A program made the translations under genes and the position numbers. Positions 25,364 through 32,754 of a DNA stretch of 64,000 nucleotides are shown here, piece by piece. Each line of letters opens with the position of its first letter. The first letter of the stretch is position 1. Source of the stretch: Candidatus Aminicenantota bacterium (lineage in GTDB: Bacteria; Acidobacteriota; Aminicenantia; Aminicenantales; Aminicenantaceae); the NCBI GenBank assembly GCA_016927475.1, contig JAFGMO010000103.1, positions 51,561 through 115,560 on the forward strand, in the 5' to 3' direction. The notes below the pieces were generated by a model. The model saw only the letters and a program-made list of their open reading frames with translations, ran no database searches and was not told the DNA's origin.

Positions 25364-26704
25364 ATGAGTGAATACGGAAAAAGTTTAAAAGAAATCGCCC
25401 GGAACCTGGTTGCTTTCGGTGAAAAAAATGGCGCTGATGAAATGGAGGTGGCCGCCTCGGAAGGATTCGAGTTTACAGTGGAAGTCCGGATGGGGGAAAT
25501 TGAAAGGCTGACCGAAGCCGGTTCCAAGGCTTTATCAATAAAGGTTATTAAGGACAAAAAAACCGCTTATGCGTCTTCCGAAGATTTTTCGCGTGATATA
25601 TTGGAAAAGCTTGTTTTAAGTACTATTGAGCGGGCTGGATTGGGCAATCCGGATGAATTTGCCGGTCTTCCTGAGGAAACGGCTTCGGATGTGAATGCCG
25701 CCGGATTGAATCTTTACGATCCTGAAATAAAAACTCTATCAGCGGATAAGAAGATCAAGATGGCCCTGGAGACGGAAAAAGTAGGCCTGGCCGACAAACG
25801 GATCACCAATTCCCACGGAGCAAGCTGCGGAACCTTTGAGGGGCGGGGCATTTTAGCTAATTCAAAAGGATTTGCCGGCGAGTATGAAGAGACAAGCTGC
25901 TATCTTGGTCTCGGCCTTCAGGCAGGACACACGGATGCCAAGGTTGAGGATTATTGGTCATGCTCCAAGCGGCATTTCAAAGATTTGGAAACACCCGAGG
26001 AAATCGCTCGTATGTGTATAAAACGAACGGTCCGCCAGTTGGGAGCCCGCAAGATAAAAACGCAGAATGTTCCCGTTGTTTTTGAGCCGGGAATGACGGC
26101 TTCACTGCTGGGATTTTTGTTTGCCTGTGTAGCGGGAACATCCATTTACAAGAAATCCTCCTTTCTTGTCGGAAAGTTGGGCCAAAGGATTGGAAACGAA
26201 CATGTCACGATTCTCGATGACGGTTTGATGTCCGGCAAACTGGGATCACGGCCTTTTGATGGAGAGGGCGTTCCTACCCGCAGAACGGTGGTCATCGACA
26301 AAGGCATTCTCACGAACTATCTCTGTAATACCTATGCCTCCCGAAAATTAAAACTTAAGTCCACGGGCAACTGCAGGAGCGGCGGCGTTGGGCCCAATAA
26401 TTTTTACCTGGAGCCTGGAGCACATACGGAAGAAGAAATCATTGAGTCTGTGAATGAAGGAATGCTGCTGACCAGGACTATCGGCCACGGCTTAAATCCG
26501 GTCACAGGTGATTTATCCCGGGGGGCATACGGACTTTGGATTAAAAACGGTAAAATCGCATACCCTGTTATGGAAATCACGGTTTATGGGAATTTGGGTT
26601 CGATGTTGAATGAGATTGAAATGGTTGGAAAAGATGTGGATTTCAGAGACAGTGTTGCCGGTCCCATGATCAAGGTCAAGGAGATGACCGTCGGAGGATT
26701 TTAA
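25364..26704 (+). CDS. PmbA/TldE-like subunit of a TldD/E-type metalloprotease
   Basis: About 446 residues from the ATG at 25364 (AAGG upstream). A GTG at 25349 would add five. EVAASEGFEFTVEVRMGEIE is the N-terminal signature of the TldD/PmbA family. NSHGASCGTFEGRG, VVFEPGMTASLLGFL and GRPFDGEGVPTRRTVVIDKG-like text (here SRPFDGEGVPTRRTVVID) follow, then a closing GNLGSMLNEIEMVGKD. The zinc-binding HExxxH of TldD is absent, so it is assigned to the noncatalytic PmbA/TldE side. A tldD partner is not in the window. Such pairs degrade unfolded peptides or remove leader peptides. Confidence 0.87.
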   Translation: MSEYGKSLKEIARNLVAFGEKNGADEMEVAASEGFEFTVEVRMGEIERLTEAGSKALSIKVIKDKKTAYASSEDFSRDILEKLVLSTIERAGLGNPDEFAGLPEETASDVNAAGLNLYDPEIKTLSADKKIKMALETEKVGLADKRITNSHGASCGTFEGRGILANSKGFAGEYEETSCYLGLGLQAGHTDAKVEDYWSCSKRHFKDLETPEEIARMCIKRTVRQLGARKIKTQNVPVVFEPGMTASLLGFLFACVAGTSIYKKSSFLVGKLGQRIGNEHVTILDDGLMSGKLGSRPFDGEGVPTRRTVVIDKGILTNYLCNTYASRKLKLKSTGNCRSGGVGPNNFYLEPGAHTEEEIIESVNEGMLLTRTIGHGLNPVTGDLSRGAYGLWIKNGKIAYPVMEITVYGNLGSMLNEIEMVGKDVDFRDSVAGPMIKVKEMTVGGF

Positions 26705-26790
26705 CCTGGATTGTTCAAAAGCATAAAGACCTGTCCCGATATTCTTTCGGGAAGGGGCGAAGATTTTCCGGGTGTGAAACATTTGTAAAG

Positions 26791-27786
26791 ATGAAAATCG
26801 ATCAAATATTTAAAAAGATTGGTCTTAAAAAAGAAGAATTCGACGACCTCCATATAACACGAAATTTTTCCTCCTTTGTCGCCGTTTCCCATGGAAAAGT
26901 CATCGCCATGACAAAGCCCGTCATAAGCCATTGTCCGCTTTTTTCCATGCTTTATAAAAGAGGTGATTCCGGAATGGAAGAAACGGTCGAAGAGAGCATA
27001 CGGCGGGCGGTTGAAACTAAGGTCAAACAGTTCGGCTCCTTTACGGAAAGAAGGGAGTTGGTGAGAAACGATATCGCCGTTCCGTACGGGGCTTCGGAGA
27101 TGATGATGTACGGTTTGCGCAAGGGTATGTTGGATGCAGCCGTCACAGTATGTGACGGGGCGGGGAGCGTCATCGCTTCTTCCCCCGACCTGGTCCAGGG
27201 TATCGGGGCCCGGATGAATGGTTTGTTTTATACGTCTCCTCTTCCTAAAGTTTTTCAGTCCATTACTGAGGCGGGGGGAACAGTGGCTTTTCCTGAAACC
27301 GCCGCTATAGACCAGGTCTCGGCTTTAGAAAAAGCGGTCCGGGCCGGGTATAAAAAAATAGCCGTTACTATCAACGGTTTTACAGAGGAAGACATCGCGC
27401 AGGTTAAGGAGATTGAGAAAAAATACGGTATCTGGGCCGCAGCGGTCATCGTCTGCACGACGGGAGTCGGATCGCGGCGTATCGAACACATCGCCGCCCA
27501 CGCCGATGTCGTTTGGTCGTGTGCTTCCGGGCCTGTCCGGGAGGTCATCGGACGGAAGTCCATTCTTCAGATAACGACCGGCATTCCCGTTTTTGTCCTG
27601 ACGCAAAAGGGGCTGGAATTTGTTTCAGCCTACTGTGGGGAACCGGGTTTGCTGAGGGAATTGGATAGGTCCGGACAGTTTCTCATCTCGGGTTATATCA
27701 AAGGCCGGCGCATTAAAATGGGTACCATGACCACCTATCTGTCATCCGCCGTTCTCCCTGTGCACAGTAGAAAAGAACCCTACTAA
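26791..27786 (+). CDS. DUF2099 protein (methanogenesis marker 8 family)
   Basis: 331 residues, soluble. GKVIAMTKPVISHCPLFSML near the N-terminus, DAAVTVCDGAGSVIASSPDL and VQGIGARMNGLFYTSPLPKV match my memory of the DUF2099 family (methanogenesis marker protein 8). Conserved cysteines are visible in HCPLF, VCDGAG, VCTTGVGS and WSCASG. Biochemical role unknown. The family was named from methanogens, so presence in a bacterial gene row is notable. The ATG has only a weak AAAG upstream. A small hairpin (TCCCGA/TCGGGA, 26734-26752) lies in its leader. Confidence 0.8.
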   Translation: MKIDQIFKKIGLKKEEFDDLHITRNFSSFVAVSHGKVIAMTKPVISHCPLFSMLYKRGDSGMEETVEESIRRAVETKVKQFGSFTERRELVRNDIAVPYGASEMMMYGLRKGMLDAAVTVCDGAGSVIASSPDLVQGIGARMNGLFYTSPLPKVFQSITEAGGTVAFPETAAIDQVSALEKAVRAGYKKIAVTINGFTEEDIAQVKEIEKKYGIWAAAVIVCTTGVGSRRIEHIAAHADVVWSCASGPVREVIGRKSILQITTGIPVFVLTQKGLEFVSAYCGEPGLLRELDRSGQFLISGYIKGRRIKMGTMTTYLSSAVLPVHSRKEPY

Positions 27787-27836
27787 GCTTTAGCATGGAG
27801 TTAAGCCACCCCCCATTCTAAAGTTTAGTACATCAC

Positions 27837-27942
27837 TACCTAGAAAATAACAACAGTCATCACCCGGTTCATCCGGGTGATCCAGGATTATGGGCAATAA
27901 TTATCATGTCGAAAACTGGATACTCCGGACAAACCGGAGTAT
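27837..27942. repeat. REP-like element A with two hairpins
   Basis: 27837-27907 is nearly identical to 52756-52826. It contains a perfect stem ATCACCCGG/CCGGGTGAT with a five-base loop (27859-27881). Only this copy has a second adjacent perfect stem ATACTCCGG/CCGGAGTAT (27920-27942). It lies between convergent genes, so the hairpins could also slow or terminate transcription, although no run of T follows. Confidence 0.85.
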
Positions 27943-27987
27943 GACAGAAATATCTTTAGATGTCGGTCTAATTAACCTGCGTTGATT

Positions 27988-29178
27988 TTAAGCGGTGGAG
28001 AGCCGCTTGATTTCTTCCGTGAACCTCAAAACTTCCTCCTCTGTATTGTAGTAATGGACGGATGCACGTACCATACTCTCGATTCGTCTTTTTTCCATGT
28101 CGAGGCGGGTGTATTCAATGGGGGATACGGAAACATTAATTTTTTTCTTCGACAATAATGATTTGATTTCCCGCGATGATTTTCCTTTGATAGTGAATGA
28201 CACGATGCCGCACTTGGTTCGGCCCAGGTCATGGATGACGGTTCCGGGAATACCGGCCAGACTGTCGCGGAAGAACTGGGCGAGAGCGGATACGCGGTTC
28301 CATATATTCTCTATGCCCCAGGATAAGGCATAATCTACCGCAGCCCCTAAGCCGAGTTTTCCCGCGACGTTCGTTTCCCAATTCTCAAAACGGCGGGCAT
28401 CCGAACGGATTTCATATTGCTCTGAGGCTGTCCAGCAGGCAGCATGGAGGTCCAAAAAGGGTGGTTCCAGACGGTTAAGCACTTCCCGGCGGACATACAA
28501 AAAGCCGGTTCCGCGCGGTCCCCGCAGGAACTTCCGTCCTGTTCCCGAGAGCATATCACAAACAATCTTTTTCACATTGATGGGGATCTGTCCCACGGAC
28601 TGGCAGGCATCAAGAAGATACAGCACTCCGGCTTCCCGGGCCGCCTTCCCGATGTCCGCAGCAGGGTTGACCAATCCTCCGTTGGTAGGTACATGGTTTA
28701 CGGCGATCAGCTTAACATGTTCATCCAGCATATCTCTAAGGGCGTCAACCGAAACCTGTCCGTATGAATCATTGGGGATGACCTCGATAACGGCGCCGGT
28801 TCGGCGGGAGACCTGGAGAAAAGCGATATAATTGCTGGCATACTCCGCTTCCGACGTCAATATTCTGTCCCCGCTGCGAAAGGGGATGCCGTAAAAGGCC
28901 ATGTCCCAGGCCCGGGTAGCATTTTCAACAACGGCGATTTCATCCACCCCGCAGTCCATCAAACGGCCCAAGGATTCGTAGACACCTTGTATCTTTTCAT
29001 CAGATACTTCGGCCGCCTCATAACCGCCGGTAGCGGCCTCGAGTTTCAAATGATTCACCACCGTTTCCACAACCTGGCGGGGCATGAGGGCCGCTCCCGC
29101 GTTGTTGAAGTGCAGGACCCGCTCGCATCCTTCAGTGTCTTTACGGGCCCGAGTTACATCAAAACTTGTTATATTCAT
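27988..29178 (-). CDS. PLP-dependent class V aminotransferase (cysteine desulfurase-like)
   Basis: 396 residues. LHFNNAGAALMPRQVVETVV is the typical opening. ENATRAWDMAFYGIPFRSGD, LLDACQSVGQIPINV with the Asp that holds the pyridine ring, and MLSGTGRKFLRGPRGTGFLYV with the Schiff-base Lys (GRKFL) follow. RFENWETNVAGKLGLGAA matches the C-terminal part of isopenicillin-N-epimerase-like and selenocysteine-lyase-like members. The conserved Cys of cysteine desulfurases is not evident, so I do not assign sulfur transfer. No strong ribosome binding site. Convergent with the DUF2099 gene across REP element A. Confidence 0.87.
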   Translation of the reverse strand: MNITSFDVTRARKDTEGCERVLHFNNAGAALMPRQVVETVVNHLKLEAATGGYEAAEVSDEKIQGVYESLGRLMDCGVDEIAVVENATRAWDMAFYGIPFRSGDRILTSEAEYASNYIAFLQVSRRTGAVIEVIPNDSYGQVSVDALRDMLDEHVKLIAVNHVPTNGGLVNPAADIGKAAREAGVLYLLDACQSVGQIPINVKKIVCDMLSGTGRKFLRGPRGTGFLYVRREVLNRLEPPFLDLHAACWTASEQYEIRSDARRFENWETNVAGKLGLGAAVDYALSWGIENIWNRVSALAQFFRDSLAGIPGTVIHDLGRTKCGIVSFTIKGKSSREIKSLLSKKKINVSVSPIEYTRLDMEKRRIESMVRASVHYYNTEEEVLRFTEEIKRLSTA

Positions 29179-29326
29179 GAATTTCCGCCATTCAATATTT
29201 TGAGAACGTGATACTCAACTTATATATCACAAAAAAAAGGGGTCAGGTCAAATGTCAGTAAAAATGGGTAGTGTCCTAACTTGCGGTGAAGGAGATGGAA
29301 AGGAAGATGAGAGGCGCACCAAGAAT

Positions 29327-29488
29327 CTAATCACAGGTGGTAATCCCCATGATGAACATTCCCTGGTATTTTGACTCCCGTTTAATCAAATCGCTTCCTT
29401 GTGGCCTGAGAACATTAATGCCCACGTTGGCTGGTTCTCCCGAGACGATTTCTTGTCCGACTCGCGCCTCAACCAATAGGTTGCTCAT
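29327..29488 (-). CDS. Short ORF, 53 residues, unknown function
   Basis: Reads MSNLLVEARVGQEIVSGEP and goes on through a GINVLRPQGSDL segment to KYQGMFIMGITTC, ending D and TAG. AAGGAAGC precedes the ATG by about six bases. The composition is protein-like (no low complexity) and the opposite strand has only a shadow frame. I do not recognise it. It stands alone upstream of the aminotransferase gene, on the same strand, 148 bases from it. Sequence between them contains GGGGTCAGGTCAAATG, a fragment often left near transposase-derived repeats. Confidence 0.5.
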   Translation of the reverse strand: MSNLLVEARVGQEIVSGEPANVGINVLRPQGSDLIKRESKYQGMFIMGITTCD

Positions 29489-29612
29489 CGTAAGCTTCCT
29501 TATTGAATTAAGGCTCGTGCCTTCTTTTAATAATATTTAATACTTTGTATTTTATATCAAAAAACAAGGCTATTTGTTTTAAGCGATAATATATTTGGTA
29601 AACCCGTATTAA

Positions 29613-29881
29613 CCTCCATTATTCATAAATTTGGTCGACACAGACAGATAATTTCAATATTTTGTGTCGATTAAAGATGTATTTCGGTAAAATTGATAAT
29701 GAATCATTTTCCATGACCGTTTACAAGAAAATGTCGGCCAAATTTCCCTTCCGGTGAACCGATCTTACCGCATCTGCTTTGTTGCGATGGACTTGCGGTG
29801 CCAAGCACAGCTTTACAGACCGACGCCTCGCCCCGACCCAACCTAACCCCTACGGCAACCTCGACTCGTGCATAACGCAGG
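29613..29881 (+). repeat. MITE-like dispersed repeat, copy 3, flanked by TTAA on both sides
   Basis: Starts CCTCCATTATTCATAAAT and ends CGTGCATAACGCAGG. TTAA stands directly outside each end (29609-29612 and 29882-29885), as a four-base target duplication would. The interior shares ACATTTTCCATGACCGTTT-like and ACCGCATCTGCTTTGTTGC blocks with the other copies. Slightly longer than copies 2 and 4 and more diverged. Confidence 0.85.
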
Positions 29882-29919
29882 TTAAAAAAAACATTCTAAT
29901 TTTAAAAAAAATAAAATGA

Positions 29920-29990
29920 TTGACATGCATACAATATCTACGTATATTATATACGTAAATATTTTCGCAATAATAGGCGTAAATATTTAC
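29920..29990 (+). promoter_or_regulatory. Promoter and palindromic operators of the mazEF-type module
   Basis: TTGACA (29920-29925), 17 bases, TATATT (29943-29948) make a near-consensus sigma-70 promoter. The -10 box is inside a perfect palindrome ACGTATAT-T-ATATACGT (29940-29956). A second palindrome GTAAATATTTAC lies at 29979-29990. Both are good operator candidates for repression by the encoded ribbon-helix-helix antitoxin. Confidence 0.7.
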
Positions 29991-30007
29991 ATAAGAAGGA
30001 GAAAAAA

Positions 30008-30256
30008 ATGGCAATGCCAAAACAAAAAAGAATGAATTTTTTTGTCCCTTATTCTCTATATCAGGAAATAAATGAAATAATATCTTTTTCCAATATTTCG
30101 AAAAGCGATTTTGCCCGAGACGCCTTAAGGGAATATATTAAGAAAATAAAGAAACAACAACTTAAAGAGCAACTAAAAGAGAGTTATTTAGCAAAATCAA
30201 AATTAAATATTAAGATTAGCAAAGACTTTGAATATGTCGACACTGAGAATATTTAA
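30008..30256 (+). CDS. Ribbon-helix-helix antitoxin of a MazF-type toxin
   Basis: 82 residues. RMNFFVPYSLYQEINEIISF followed by SKSDFARDALREYIKK is a ribbon-helix-helix DNA-binding domain. A charged tail (KKQQLKEQLKESYLAKSK) would bind the toxin. AAGAAGGAG precedes the ATG. The stop TAA shares its last base with the toxin ATG. Very AT-rich compared with the surrounding genes, which suggests transfer. It probably represses its own promoter through the palindromes just upstream. Confidence 0.8.
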   Translation: MAMPKQKRMNFFVPYSLYQEINEIISFSNISKSDFARDALREYIKKIKKQQLKEQLKESYLAKSKLNIKISKDFEYVDTENI

Positions 30257-30609
30257 TGATTGATGATCTTAAGAGGGGGGAAATAGTTTTAGTAAATCTA
30301 GATCCTGCGAGGGGATCTGAATCAAAAAAAACAAGACCTTGTTTAGTTGTCCAAAATGATACCGGAAATCAGTTTTCTCCCCTAACCATAATTGTTATAA
30401 TAACCAGCCAAAAAGATATTCACAAAAAATACCCAACAGACGTGTGGGTAGATGAAGGGGAGGGCGGATTAGATAAACCAAGCATTATTCAATGTGACCA
30501 AATAAGAACAATAGATAAAAACAGAATAATTAAACGATTCGGATTATTAGATATCTCAAGAATGATGGAAGTAGATCAGGCTATAAAGATAAGCCTTGAT
30601 TTGATTTAG
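30256..30609 (+). CDS. MazF/PemK-family endoribonuclease toxin
   Basis: 117 residues. KRGEIVLVNLDPARGSESKK and TRPCLVVQNDTGNQFSPLTI are the MazF/PemK signature, with the conserved Arg and the GSE..K.RP loop. IQCDQIRTIDKNRIIKRFG is the matching C-terminal motif. These toxins cut mRNA at short sequences. Translation is coupled to the antitoxin through a one-base stop/start overlap. Flanked by MITE copy 3 on the left. Confidence 0.92.
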   Translation: MIDDLKRGEIVLVNLDPARGSESKKTRPCLVVQNDTGNQFSPLTIIVIITSQKDIHKKYPTDVWVDEGEGGLDKPSIIQCDQIRTIDKNRIIKRFGLLDISRMMEVDQAIKISLDLI

Positions 30610-30981
30610 TTCATTCCCGCCTGTTATATTAACCTTTTTTTTATTTAGTCCATATCCAGAAATATTGATCGTTATTGTTTTCATTAGAATCATAAAACAA
30701 TGGATATCAAGTAACCCATAGATAATGCTGAATCCATGATTCCAACCCCCAATGCCCCTTTATTCATTTTAATGCCCCAGAAAAAAAATCATTATAGGAT
30801 AGAAATAGATTTTGCCCGGTGGGATTAAATTAGGGCACTACACAAAAAAGGCTCTCCTAATTGCAATCTCTTCCATTTGATTTTGTCTTTAAGTATTTAT
30901 AAAATGAAAACGAAAACATTTGGTATCTTCAAATTCGGTGGGGGAGCTAAAAATGGGATCATCAAAATGAGAGGAACCATT
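30610..30981. other. Intergenic, no gene seen
   Basis: 372 bases, AT-rich. A reading frame from 30877 runs into the next gene but has no ribosome binding site. I see no repeat, RNA or clear terminator. Confidence 0.4.
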
Positions 30982-32058
30982 ATGAAACGTTTGATATTCT
31001 ATGGTTGTGTTCTTTTCTTTTTTTTCCCAAGTGTATTCGCTCAGGAGGTTATCGAGAATCCATCCCATCCGGATAATCCCGATGCCGGCAGAACGCTAAA
31101 ACTTGAGGAAGAACTTAGGATTACAGATGAGAGTGGGAAATTTTTCTTCCAGTATCCACGTGCCATAAAGGTGGCCCCAGATGAATCCCTGTACATCTAT
31201 GACAGCGAGCAGTTGCTTCACCTTGATAAGGAGGGACATTTCCTTCATAACTTATTTAAGAAAGGTCAGGGACCGGGTGAGGTCAATTACCTGTCTAATT
31301 ACGCCGTCATGGACGATGCGATTATCGTAAATGGAACTAATCCGGGAAAACTCATCTTTTTCAACTTTGAAGGGGATTTCCAAAATGAAATTTCTTTGAG
31401 ACAATTCAGCAGCACACTCAGACTTCTTTTTGTCAAAGAAGGGCGATATTTTTTTCTGAAATCAGATTTTCCCCGTTCTGATAAGGTGTCTGAAATTATT
31501 GGCTGGCCGCATGTCTTATGCTCTATGTCAGGTTCGATGGAGATGCTGGAAGATCTTTTTGATTTTCCTATCGAAACCCTGGTTATGGGAGGAGCGGCGG
31601 TAAGCAACCTGAGCATTTTAACGGTCTTGATACAAGACCGTTATCTCTGTGTCTCCCATACGGCGGAGTATAAAATCCGAATCTTCGATCTTACTTCTCA
31701 TGTACTTTTTAGAGATGTCACGAGAAAATACAAAAGAATCGCAAGGCCTAAAGGGAGAAAGTCGGCGGCCATCATCATCAAAGGAAGAAGGCATGAGGCC
31801 CCGGGAAGTGAATATCTGACTGATATCAGTCAGCTTTTTGAGTTTAAGGGAAAGTTATGGGTGCAGACTTCAACGAGAAACGACAAAAAAGGAATCCTCT
31901 TTGATGTTTACAATATTCAGGGCGATTATCTGGATGCGTTTTATCTTGATGCTGAAAAAAGTGTAATCTCAACGCACAAAAGTTTTTTGTTTGTCAGAGA
32001 AAAGGATGAAAATGAACTTCTCTCTATCGTGAAGTACCGGGTCATTAATGCTTTCTAA
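30982..32058 (+). CDS. Secreted six-bladed beta-propeller protein
   Basis: About 358 residues starting at 30982, where AGAGGA precedes ATGAAACG. A signal peptide (LIFYGCVLFFFFPSVFAQ) ends in a plausible Ala-x-Gln site. The mature part opens with FFFQYPRAIKVAPDESLYIY, DSEQLLHLDKEGHFLHNLFK and KGQGPGEVN, typical of the 6-bladed propeller family related to NHL proteins in gut and sediment bacteria. Such proteins are usually ligand-binding or scaffold proteins; no enzyme is implied. No operon partner is evident. Confidence 0.75.
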   Translation: MKRLIFYGCVLFFFFPSVFAQEVIENPSHPDNPDAGRTLKLEEELRITDESGKFFFQYPRAIKVAPDESLYIYDSEQLLHLDKEGHFLHNLFKKGQGPGEVNYLSNYAVMDDAIIVNGTNPGKLIFFNFEGDFQNEISLRQFSSTLRLLFVKEGRYFFLKSDFPRSDKVSEIIGWPHVLCSMSGSMEMLEDLFDFPIETLVMGGAAVSNLSILTVLIQDRYLCVSHTAEYKIRIFDLTSHVLFRDVTRKYKRIARPKGRKSAAIIIKGRRHEAPGSEYLTDISQLFEFKGKLWVQTSTRNDKKGILFDVYNIQGDYLDAFYLDAEKSVISTHKSFLFVREKDENELLSIVKYRVINAF

Positions 32059-32124
32059 GCATTTCAAAAAATATCAAATTTGCTGTAAATTAGTAGAAAG
32101 AAATAGCGGGAAAAAGGAGGTCCC

Positions 32125-32664
32125 ATGCAGGCACGCGGTCCTTTAATGATTGAGCATCGGCTTATCGAGCGAATGATTTCGTTGATCGAGGATAATCTGA
32201 AAAAAATCCAATCGACCGGGAAAGTCGATCCTTTGTTCGTGGATACGGCAGTGGATTTCATTCGCATGTATGCTGACCGCACCCATCACGGCAAGGAAGA
32301 GGATATCCTCTTCCGGGATTTAAAAAAACGTTCCTTATCAGACGAAGACCGGCGTGTCATGAATGAATTGATCGAGGAGCATGTTTTCGGTCGCCAAACG
32401 ACTAAAGCTTTGGTTGAGGCCAACACGCGTTATAAAAAAGGCGACGAGGCCGCCTTGGAAGAAATCGCCGCCAAACTTAAAACTCTTGCTGAGTTTTATC
32501 CCAAGCACATCGAGAAAGAAGATAAAGTTTTTTTCCCCGCTTCCAGAGCCTATTTCACCGAAAAAGAGGATCAGGATATGCTGGCTGAATTCTGGGAATT
32601 TGACCGGAAAATGATCCACGAGAAGTACAAAAACGTTGTTGTAGACCTGGAAATAGAACGGTGA
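32125..32664 (+). CDS. Hemerythrin HHE-domain protein
   Basis: 179 residues, start preceded by AAAAAGGAGG. Iron ligands of a four-helix hemerythrin fold are visible: His in MIEHRLIERMI, THHGKEEDILF, EEHVFGRQ and PKHIEKEDKVFFP. Bacterial single-domain hemerythrins bind oxygen or nitric oxide at a di-iron site and may protect or sense in low-oxygen cells. It stands alone between the propeller protein and the convergent GH116 gene. Confidence 0.9.
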   Translation: MQARGPLMIEHRLIERMISLIEDNLKKIQSTGKVDPLFVDTAVDFIRMYADRTHHGKEEDILFRDLKKRSLSDEDRRVMNELIEEHVFGRQTTKALVEANTRYKKGDEAALEEIAAKLKTLAEFYPKHIEKEDKVFFPASRAYFTEKEDQDMLAEFWEFDRKMIHEKYKNVVVDLEIER

Positions 32665-32754
32665 TATGCGATCCGTTTAACGAGGGACGGATTATTTTTT
32701 CCTGCAACCCTTCCATAGGACGCCTCTATCCTTCCATATCCTGTGGATGCGGAT

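Noticed and set aside
26734..26752. Riboswitch or terminator before the DUF2099 gene
   Set aside because: Only a six-base-pair stem without a T run or recognisable aptamer.
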